Assembly: GCA_027579435.1 (NCBI GenBank)
Contig: JANBPK010000970.1
Span: 1 to 51,651 of the forward strand
Direction of reading: 5' to 3'
Source: Candolleomyces eurysporus
Lineage: Eukaryota; Basidiomycota; Agaricomycetes; Agaricales; Psathyrellaceae
DNA: 51,651 bases
The notes under the pieces are model-generated. The model was not told the origin of the DNA. It saw only the letters and a program-made list of their open reading frames with translations, and searched no databases. The position numbers and the translations under genes were made by a program. Each line of letters opens with the position of its first letter. Positions within the stretch are counted from its first letter, which is position 1. Shown here piece after piece: positions 42,924-51,651 of the stretch.

Positions 42924-45797
42924 ATGTCTGACTCAGAGCATGGGTCTCCTCGTCCAGAGCCTAGCATCGACGCACCAGGTACGTCGACGCTCTTTTGGTG
43001 AAGCTGGCTGTTGATCATTGGTCTTGGGTAGAGCCAGACTCAGATGACACTATTAAAATCCTACTGGCAACGGACAATCATATAGGGTACATGGAAAGGG
43101 ATCCAATTCGTGGCCAGGACTCTATAAACACGTTCAAAGAGATCCTTCAGCTAGCGGTCAAGAACGACGTACGAGTNCCCCCCGCTCGAAACAGTGACTC
43201 GAATGCTAACGGCAGTTAGGTTGACTTTATTCTCCTCGCTGGAGACCTCTTTCACGAAAACAAGCCATCAAGAGAGTGTCTATACCAGACGCTGGCCTTG
43301 TTGCGNGAGTATACACTGGGAGAGAAACCGATTCAGGTCGAACTGTTGAGNGACCCTGACGAGGGCAAGGCGGCNGGATTTTCGTAGGTTGCTGTTCACC
43401 TCTCAAGCGAGATTCATGCCGACTGGAAATTGCTTAGCTTCCCTGCCGTCAACTACGAAGATCCCAATTTCAACATCTCCATCCCAGTATTCTCGATTCA
43501 CGGCAACCACGACGACCCACAAGGTGCTGGATCGGTGAGTAGCAAAGCGCCNCCTACAGGCCCGGTCACTCATCGTGCTACAGTCAGGTGCTTTATGCGC
43601 ACTCGATATCCTCTCCGTGACGGGCCTCCTCAACTATATGGGCAAATTTGATTTACCCATCTCTGATGCTGAAGCCGCCACCACTGGTATTGCGGTTCGC
43701 CCGGTCCTCCTCAGGAAAGGAGCCACAAATCTGGGTTTGTACGGAGTNGGCAACGTCAAGGATGCAAGAATGCATTTCGAGCTGCGAAGCAACCGTGTAC
43801 GGATGTACATGCCCAAGGACAAGGACAAGTGGTTCAACATTTTGCTCATTCACCAGAATCGGTATGTCGAAAGCCAAATTTTGTTTCAATGCTTACACGT
43901 TTTAGGGTGAAACATGGACCACAAGANTTTGTACCGGAAGGCATGTTCGATGATAGCGTCGACCTCGTCGTTTGGGGCCACGAGCACGACTGTCGCATTG
44001 TTCCTGAGCCTGTTGCCGGCAAGAACTACTATATCACGCAGCCAGGCTCTTCCGTCGCGACGTCTTTAGCAGACGGTGAAGCTATCGAAAAGTGAGTGCA
44101 AGACTTTGAATTAACATACCTTTGTTGACAACAATCCAGGCACGTTGCCTTGTTGAAAATCAAGGGTAAAGATTTCCAATTGACACCCTTGCCGCTCACA
44201 ACCGTTCGACCGTTCGTCATCGANGAAGTCAACCTCGGCGACGTGGCCGAAGAGGAAGGTTTGAACCTAAACGACCAAATGGAAATCACGAAATACCTGA
44301 AAGCCAAGGTCAGTCCTGTCTGANTTCATGACCACNTACGTTAACNACNGTCCAGGTCAACTCNTTGATCGAAGAAGCAGAAAAGCAATGGGAGGAACGC
44401 AACGCCAAAGCGGTTGAGGCAGGGAAAGANGAGCTACCGAAAATGCTCCCNCTCATCCGGCTCAAAGTCGACACGACTGGCGTCACAGAGACCTCCAACC
44501 CTATCCGCTTCGGACAAGAATTCCAAGGCAGAATCGCCAACCCTCGCGACCTTCTCGTGTTCCACAGAGCAAAGAAAGTGAACAAGGGAGCCAAAGTAGT
44601 CGTAGAGCAGCCGGAATTGAGCATCGACAACCCCGACTTGTCGATCTCAGAAAAGTTGGCAAAGGTGAGAGTAGCGACATTGGTGAAGGAGTATTTGTCC
44701 GCGCAGGAGCTGCAGCTGTTGGGTGAGAACGGGATGTCGGATGCGATTCAGATGTTTGTGGAGAAGGATGATATTCATGCGATTCAAACGTAGGTCGAAT
44801 TGACAGCTCTCGATGCACAGCTAATGTNTNGCNCAGGCATGTCAGCAGGTCACTGAAGACACTGATGAAGAATGTCCATCCGGAGGATGAGCTTGACGAG
44901 GATGATTTAGAAGAAATGGTTCGNNACCCCAAACCTGTCTCCATTTCTGCTGGCTNANNTTGTNCTNTAGCTTGCCAAAGCCAAGGAACAGCAAGAACAG
45001 GAGTACGCGGAAGAGAGGCAGCAACTGAAGGCCTCCAAGGGCAAGGGCAAGGGCAAGGTAANTTTNCGCTGCGACCATCTTGGGTCCCTCGCTAACAGCN
45101 CATTAGGGCAAAGCAAACGACGACGATGNCGAGTCNGACGATTCAATGATGATGGACGTTGACATGAGACAGGGCTCGGACTTTGACAATGAATCTGATG
45201 AGCCCCCACCTCCGAAGAAGCGAGCCCCAGCTAAGAAAGCTGCCACAACCAAAGCTGCTACCTCCAAAGCTACTNCCTCCAAAGCGAAGAGCGCCCCAGC
45301 CAAAGCTCCNGCGAGAGGCCGAGCGAAAAAAGCTGTNACCCCTCCAGTGAGTTCTCNCTACTTGTTCATGATNATGGCCGCTTAAATCGCTGCTATTCAT
45401 CAGAGCGATGACGACGANGTCATTGCATTAGATGANGATGACGATGAGCCTGAAGAAGTNGCNCCTAAACCTGCCAAAAGGACTAATCGAGCAGCAGTTC
45501 TCAGGTTAGTCGAANCGCCAGTGGAAATTCACCTTGTTCCNATTCTTACTTATCCGGATGTCCTTTNCAGTCAGCAGCCCGCGAAGAAGGCTCCAGCAAA
45601 GAAGAAGGCAACTGCGGCCAGCGCGACAAAGCAGACACAGATTAATTTTGCACCCGCAGGCAGATCNTCGAGAGCCGCTGCGTCCAAGGCACGCACGAAG
45701 ATGGTGGTANGTGCCCAAAATTATTCGATGCGANACATCTNAACCTGATGCCATTCCCTAGGTCTCGGATGATGATGACTATGACGACGACGACTGA
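42924..45797 (+). CDS. MRE11: double-strand break repair nuclease Mre11
   Basis: Fourteen exons encode 733 residues with frame preserved at every junction: 42924-42978, 43032-43168, 43220-43383, 43438-43534, 43584-43861, 43906-44091, 44140-44308, 44356-44789, 44837-44918, 44971-45057, 45107-45346, 45404-45504, 45571-45706 and 45762-45797. The metallophosphoesterase motifs are all present: [47 protein letters not shown] and [14 protein letters not shown]. The capping region follows ([20 protein letters not shown]), then an extended acidic and Lys/Ala-rich tail ending YDDDD. Mre11 acts with Rad50 and Nbs1/Xrs2 in break sensing and resection. Several ambiguous bases inside exons are substitutions that do not change the frame. 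Confidence 0.93.
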
Positions 45798-46029
45798 ATC
45801 TTCATGCTTGTGTTTCTCAAATCTTTCACGACCATCTTGTTGCTTTCCATGTTCATACCTAGCCCAANTGGGACTCTGCTCTCCTATACAACACCTTTCC
45901 ATCTACGGCCATTTTGTAATCAGACTCACATTAAAGTTCTCACACTGTGTTCATTACACTCTATTGTGCTCTACATATTGCTGCTATCTGACCCCAGCTA
46001 TTCTGACAATCATCGTTCCTCATATCCAG

Positions 46030-47291
46030 ATGAACCTTCTTCCTGCAGAGATTCTTGAAGAAATCCTTGCCTTCGTTCTCTTGCCAGACTACCCTTCTCC
46101 CCTTTCGATCTTACTAACGTGTTCCACCCTCCACGATTTAGGCTCGAAACAGATTTACAACCGTCTCAGGTTTAGAACCCCGAGGCAATTGCACTCGTTT
46201 TTGGCATGCCACACTGGTGCCAATGNAGCAGCTAATTCAGCTTCGCCTTCGAATCCAAATTCGATTCATTCGAGGACTGCTTCCATTCGCTATCCCCCTC
46301 GGACGATGGAATTNTGCCTCTCGAACGATCCTACAACCAGGATATTCTACCATATGCATGAACTGTTCATGCTCTACCAACGACTAGGCGCTGGGTTGGA
46401 TGGGTCGGGGAGAATCGTCCTTGATAGTCTGTGGTGGGGGTTTAACTCTCACCTGAAGGATCCCGAGTCGGAGACGATCAGGAGGGTTTTGGCGTTGGTC
46501 AAGTACGCATCAGTTCTCCTTCTCTGAACAGTGCTCGAACTAATTAGANTGCCGTTCGACGTCATCCATGAAGCCCTCGTAAATTCTCATGGACGGGTCC
46601 GGATCCATTGCACCATTTCTCTATCGCAGTACGTTCATACCCGAACTTACCNTTGGNTNGATTGCTGATGCTAACAATGTNCATGTATATCTTCAGATTG
46701 TCCCGCCAGCCGTTCCTTATCTCTTCCAAGGCCTTTCAGGGTTTACAAATCTCCAAGAACTCACGTTAACACATATCGCNCTTGTCAATACTGAAATCAT
46801 CCGAACCCCNTTNCCGNTCTTACATGCGCTGGAGAAGTTGTATATCGGNCAAGCTACATTCGTCGACCCAGGGACCATTGCGCGAGCTGTACTATCTACC
46901 GGTGAGTAACCTATCCCATTGTTTCCTTTCGAAGTATCTCTAATAGCAGGTCCACTATTTAGTCAATTTACCCAACAGCAAATTGCGAGAAGTGCGCTTG
47001 GTAGACGTGTACAAAGAGAGCATCTGGGGACCTCGTCTTCGACGTTCTGACCTTGAAGAGGCAGCAGCCTCCATCGCCATCGCCGATGACACCACGGGTC
47101 TGGATTTGACGGATCCCTCTTCCACGGCAAAGGGAGAGGCAGGATCAAGTCATAACGACGAACTATCGAAGTACAAAATAGATACAGCCAAACGAACCAT
47201 TCGGACTGTCGTCGTGTGTCAAGCCAAAGCTGAGAGAAGATACGGTGGAGACAGAGCTCAGGCTCTGCAATCCCCTTTCGACTCTTTGTAA
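46030..47291 (+). CDS. F-box protein
   Basis: The F-box is at the very N-terminus (MNLLPAEILEEILAFVLLPD, then ILLTCSTLHDLGSKQIYNRL). Exon 1 is 46030-46502. A second exon starts at 46548 (PFDVIHEALVNSHGRVRIHC), and the next coding stretch carries PPAVPYLFQGLSGFTNLQEL; the intron between them is unclear because of ambiguous bases at 46652-46681. The last intron is 46902-46962, and exon 46963-47291 encodes LREVRLVDVYKESIWGPRLR and a Ser/Asp-rich tail. The start at 46030 was chosen because the upstream in-frame extension overlaps the end of MRE11. It is probably an SCF adaptor of unknown target. Confidence 0.75.
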
Positions 47292-47597
47292 TTCTCGGTG
47301 GAATGGAATGAAACGAATTTTCGTCGAGACCCGCCGCTGTAACTTGGTATTATTCCTCCTCAAAAAACCCACATCGGTGTAGATAGACCGAGAAAGAAGA
47401 GGAATATAACGAGGACAAGCACACCAAAAACTTAAATAATCGAAAGCACCCTAAAACATATTAAGATTAACCGAAAGATCGTCAAAAAGCCAGCAAAAAA
47501 GGCGTCCGAAAGATACGATGCAAGGTATAAATGATATACGCCCCGTCCCAACCCCTGGCCCAAGTACCAAGTTAACCAATACAGCGAACAGGCCTAC

Positions 47598-49378
47598 TTA
47601 GAAAGTCCCCCTATGCTGCGGCGCAAAGGGGTTCCTGCTCATCCCCCCCGCTGCCTGGAAGTTCGCAGGGGACAACATCTGATCGGGCAAACCCTGCAAA
47701 AACTGTCCCTGTTGTTGCTGCTGCTGCTGTTGCAGTTGGAGCTGAGTTTGCTGAGTCGCCATACCACCAAACTGCCCCATCATCATCCCAGGTCCAGGCG
47801 AATAACTCTGCGCACCACCACCCATCCCCATAACCGGCTGTGGACTGGGCGTCATGAACATCTGCTGTTGCGGCACCCCGGTAGCCTGTGCCTGGAACTG
47901 AGGCTGAGGACTGTGCGAGAGGAACTGCTGGCTTGGACTAGGAGTCATGAACTGTGTCTGGGTGACCGGAGCTGACATGATGCCTTGCGAAGGCGATGGC
48001 GTCAGGAATCCTTGGGGTGTAGGGGCTTGCAAGGGGAGGGAAGCAGACTGCGGTTGTGGTTGGAAGAATTGTGATGCTTGTGGGGCACCGGTGGCCAATC
48101 CAGTTTGGTTCATGAACAGCTGCTGTCCGTAGCTCGGCGCAGATGCCTGTAGGTTTTGGTTGAACGGGAGGGATGGCGTAAATGAAGAGGCAGAGGGGGC
48201 GAACGAGGGAGTCGTCGCAGGTTGTTGCTGAAATTGGAGTTGCTGGAATGGGTTGATTCCCAGACCGACGGGAGGTGTTGTCACCAAAGATCCGGTCAGA
48301 AGGGGGCCCTGGGTTAACCCTGTAGGCGCCCCAGTCAATCCCATTGACAGAGAGGCGGCGGATTGTTGTTGATACTGAAGGGGCAAAGTCGAACTTGCTG
48401 GCTGGTCTTGCAATTGAATGAGATCGTCCCAGACACCGCCTTGCGATGCCGGTTTTGCTTGAGGCAGATTTTGGTGAGCAACGGGCTGAGAGGCTGAACG
48501 GGTTTGCACATTTGGCTTGCTAGCTGGTACCACAGGCTTGCTCTGTGAGACTGTTTGACTGTTGGCAAGCGGTGAGCTAGTCGTTTTTGAGGAAGTAGCT
48601 GTGGAGCTCGATGGCAATGTCGAAGAACGTGCATTGCTTGTTAGTGGCGAAGATGCAGATCGGGGAGTCGTTGAGGTCGCAGTCCGCGAAGGGCCAAGCT
48701 TTGATGCCACTAGAGCATTCCTATCAATGTATTTCCTGTATTCATATTTCGCTGCAGGAGGATTAGATCTGGGGTCGAGGAGCGAGTGAGTCCTAGGGAG
48801 ATACCTCGGATATATTGTTCCATCTCACTATCCCGTTCGCCATCTTCAAGATTTGGAGGGGGTGGATTTCGCAGTTCGTTTGGATTGTAGATTCCATTGG
48901 ACTTCACGTTACCCATATTCCTCATCGTCTGCGGGATGTCAGGTCTAACCAATGGGAGGTGAAGCGGTGCACGCACATCAACCTGGTCTTTCGTCCATGT
49001 ATCCATGGTCAGACTCTTTCTAAACCCATCTCATTCAATCGATTCGTCTGCATACAATGGTGCACAGACATACACTTTCGTTATGTGCGTTCCAATCTTC
49101 CGGTGGATACTGGCGCAGTTCATACTGGAACTAATTCAGCTCGACACTCAAATTTCCATCGGAACGATACTCACCAGATAAAGATACCCAGATTGTGCGA
49201 TGCCCAACGAGGATTTCTAGACTTGCAGTCCGCGCAGATATCTGAATATCGTTGCGGATTCAGACGATGGCCATCTACAATCGTAGAGTGCCTCCAACGA
49301 ACCATTTCCTGGCAGTGCAATCAGCTCCATGAGCGCCTTGTGGTTCCGGTCGCTGGCCAGCTTGTTATTCAGCGACAT
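47598..49378 (-). CDS. ArfGAP-domain protein, Age2/SMAP-like
   Basis: Six exons encode about 504 residues: 49303-49378, 49175-49241, 49074-49124, 48977-49019, 48805-48928 and 47598-48751. The ArfGAP domain occupies the first 120 residues: ALMELIALPGN, the zinc finger ICADCKSRNPRWASHNLGIF then ICMNC, the arginine-finger region SIHRKIGTHITKVKSLTMDT, and MGNVKSNGIYNPNELRNPPP. A long disordered tail rich in Gln, Ser and Pro follows (GGVWDDLIQLQ, INPFQQLQFQ, repeated MTPSPSQ). The NPF and clathrin-box-like features fit coat and endocytic adaptor binding. ArfGAPs stimulate GTP hydrolysis by Arf at Golgi and endosomes. The 3' end is convergent with the F-box gene 306 bp away. Confidence 0.87.
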
Positions 49379-49735
49379 TGTTGACCAGTATTCGAGTATA
49401 AGCCAATGAAGATGTTGAGGAGATGGGAAAGGGGAGGTCGCATGCGACAGAGTCTACCCCATGTAAACCGTATCCGGCAAGGGGCCAGCGCTGACATGAC
49501 ACCCGTTGCCCGTTCGGAGACCTAAAAATAGCCGGGGTCCGGGTCCGTGCTTGCAAGCGGGCACCCACAAGAATTCTACGGAGCGAATTCTACGGAGCGA
49601 ATTCTACGGAGCAAATATGAGGATAATAAAGAGGTGCACAAGGCGCCAAAATGCTTTCTAAAGAGTGAAATTTACTACGCACTAATACAACTCGTAAAAT
49701 ATCCGCCTGTGAAGAATTCTACTGAGAAGAAAAGT
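49379..49735. other. intergenic, upstream of ArfGAP gene
   Basis: It holds the ArfGAP promoter and the 3' flank of the membrane-protein gene. A 14 bp unit is tandemly triplicated at 49571-49612, with a degenerate copy at about 49713. Confidence 0.55.
49571..49612 (+). repeat. 14 bp tandem repeat, three copies
   Basis: Three perfect copies of gaattctacggagc lie end to end (49571-49584, 49585-49598, 49599-49612). A partial copy (gaattctactgag) lies about 100 bp further. Confidence 0.9.
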
Positions 49736-50863
49736 TCAAGATCGACGTTTCCTAGCCCAAAGGAACCAACCCAAAGATACAAGCCAGAAGGTCATGTTCA
49801 TCCCGGTAAAGAGCACAAGCATGACCACCCCTACCACAACCCTTCCACCTTTAAACTTTTTCATCATTCTGGGTCTAATTTCTCGAGCCCGACGTTGACG
49901 AAAACGCTGGGCGACCTGGACGACAATTGACTGTGCTGCCCAAGTGGCCGCAAGGAGGTGTTCCTGAATATATTTGCCAATGGCTGGCCAATCTTGCTCT
50001 CTAGCCTTTCGAAGGATTTCAATGGCGGGATCTCGAAGATCTCCAGAGAAAGGCTCGAAGGCCCGCAGTACCAATTTTCCAGCGATCAGGGTCGAGCAGG
50101 TGAGGAAAAATAGGACCACGGATATCAACAAAGTGCCGAGCACTTTCCAGTAGACTGCAAAGAATAAAGTCGTCAGACAAGAGATAAAATCTCTTATATA
50201 ATGTTTGACTTACAGAATATCCCTTGTATGAAGACATGATACATGAAAGTCTTCAAGAGGGAAGTTAGGCTCGTCAGAGAGAGGAGGATCACAGCTCCAC
50301 AGCTGCGATGGATGGCAAGTCGGTCATGAGGACTGATAGTACGAAAAGAGAAGAGAAGATACGAACAAGCAAGCCAGTGAAAACGCAATAGATATGGCGA
50401 GGGGTGTCTCCACAAATTCCTATAGCGGAGAGTTAGAGCCGCGTAACGACGAGAAATCACTCGGACTGACAGCAGTTCGCGGTGCGATATTTGCATATTC
50501 ACAAGATGACCGGATGAAAGGCCCAAGATACTGGCTTTCAAAGCTAAGGGGAAGCGGTTAGATCTTTAGAAGCCATTATCCCCTGAAGATAAATTGTCAC
50601 CTCGAGTACGCGCTCTGAAGTGATTCCAGCAACTCCATCTGATCGGAATCAGAGTCTCTGGTAGCAGGAATCGGTAACGGAACGAGTGGAGGGTCATTGG
50701 GAGCTGGCTCTTGAGCATTGACTCCCTCTTTGCTAATGTAGATGCCCTCCTCGTTCTCTTCATCTATACCCCAAGCCGCTCCATCCTGGAAAATGTCCTC
50801 TGCTTTTTCTTCCACCGCTGGCAGCGTCTCCTGCGCTATAGTTTGTTCGGATTTGATGATCAT
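49736..50863 (-). CDS. hypothetical multipass membrane protein
   Basis: Five exons encode 306 residues: 50601-50863, 50471-50543, 50343-50419, 50214-50302 and 49736-50154. The first 90 residues are acidic and disordered (EEKAEDIFQDGAAWGIDEEN). Hydrophobic segments follow: ISIAFSLACLFVSSLLFS, AVILLSLTSLTSLL, LGTLLISVVLFFLTCSTLIA and VVVGVVMLVLFTGMNMTFWL. A cytosolic-type helical stretch (AIEILRKAREQDWPAIGKYI) sits between the last two. About four to five membrane spans are likely. I do not recognise the family. Confidence 0.72.
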
Positions 50864-51651
50864 GACTCGCGTCGAAGAGAGAGAGAGAGAGAAATGAGAG
50901 AACGGAAGTATTGCTGTCCCTTCGTCCCTTGTTCGATGCCTTTACATATGCAGAGTCAATGATCTACGTAGGTTCCACGTTTGCACTGAGGACTGCGGAA
51001 AGTCAATTGAACGACTGCGACTACGGCGCAGCACGTCAAAATTGGCATTCTGGTCACACCTAAGGCACATTTGGTAGAAATCTCGGTGGCGACCATTCAA
51101 CTTCCTTTCATAGACTGCATCTTCTTCCTGCGTGTGACTGTGCTCTCCTGCGCCTCGGCAGGGGACAGACGCGTGCCATTAGAACGCGTCACGAAAAATA
51201 GGGGCTAATCAAGGGTCCTACACGTGATGATCGCGATATCCATGGTCCCAGCGTTCCTAGGCAATTCCTAGGCTTTGCAGCGCAGCTCTCCTCGAATTCG
51301 ACTCTCATGACAGCCTAGCCTTCCAACGTCAAGACGGAGCCACAAAGGAAGCCACCCCCCAGTGAGCGCACTCGAGCAGTACGCAGCATACTCGTCAAAC
51401 ACGTTGGTTCCATCACCTCGCTTTAGCTTCTTCATCTTCGGTGTCGAGTCGAGTCGAGTTCTAAGGATAGAACGAAGCAATTCTGACATAATCCCTTTCG
51501 TTTTTATTTCCCCCTGTGTGGAAGGCAAGTTTTAATGAGTATAATACTCGGTGGCATTCGATCGATCCTCCGAAACTCGCGAAGACACGTTACGAATTCG
51601 AAGGAGGCGAGTGTTCTACTTTAACAAGTGCGTTCAAATCACCAGTCCTGT
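50864..51651. other. intergenic, no gene recognised
   Basis: A (ga)n microsatellite lies at about 50876-50896 just upstream of the membrane-protein start. A short minus-strand frame at 51268-51528 has no recognisable feature. Nothing else is seen to the window end. Confidence 0.45.

Noticed and set aside
45748..46029. N-terminal extension of the F-box frame before 46030
   Set aside because: It overlaps the last exon of MRE11 and its 3' flank; the F-box begins immediately after the ATG at 46030.
48815..49384. 189-codon plus-strand frame
   Set aside because: Antisense to the first five ArfGAP exons, whose zinc finger and splice phases are unambiguous.
49571..49612. CRISPR-like array
   Set aside because: The units are directly abutting with no spacers, and the host is a eukaryote.

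Overview
The window looks like nuclear DNA of a mushroom-forming basidiomycete (Agaricomycetes). Genes carry many 48-90 bp GT-AG introns and some very short exons. Intron-containing eukaryotic housekeeping genes (MRE11, CLN3/BTN1, a PPIL1-type cyclophilin, an ArfGAP, a Yop1/HVA22-type ER protein) sit among families expanded in agarics: F-box proteins with a leading coiled coil, and NACHT-type STAND NTPases. Single ambiguous bases (n) at the ends of homopolymer runs break several reading frames, so part of the apparent damage is assembly error.

1-7.8 kb is repeat-rich. It has a diverged tandem repeat, a small coiled-coil gene, a roughly 2 kb block with almost no CpG (2336-4311), and a complete pogo/Tc1-mariner-like DNA transposon (4428-7784) with TA target duplication, inverted repeats and a six-exon DDE transposase carrying two in-frame TGA codons.

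8.1-14.5 kb holds a BAH-PHD chromatin protein and a Yop1/HVA22-type protein in divergent arrangement, then an F-box gene, then a decayed partial copy of the BAH-PHD gene in inverted orientation. 15.7-25.6 kb holds two tandem paralogous NACHT genes on the minus strand. Around them lie a NACHT fragment of another lineage, a decayed copy of the F-box gene, and a fragment matching the 3' end of the second NACHT gene. The order suggests that a convergent F-box/NACHT unit was duplicated and then decayed.

25.5-28 kb is poorly assembled and holds at most one unrecognised gene. 28.0-32.5 kb is a 15-exon Zn2Cys6 transcription factor with a glutamine-rich tail. 33.1-35.4 kb holds a second F-box gene and a duplicate of its locus that has lost its middle. 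35.7-38.9 kb has two unrecognised genes.

39.5-50.9 kb is gene-dense and conserved: PPIL1-type cyclophilin, CLN3/BTN1, MRE11 (the last two share a 271 bp divergent intergenic region), a third F-box protein, an ArfGAP and an unrecognised membrane protein. Exon boundaries given for these genes keep the reading frame throughout, apart from one unresolved junction in the third F-box gene. No tRNA, rRNA or CRISPR array was recognised.
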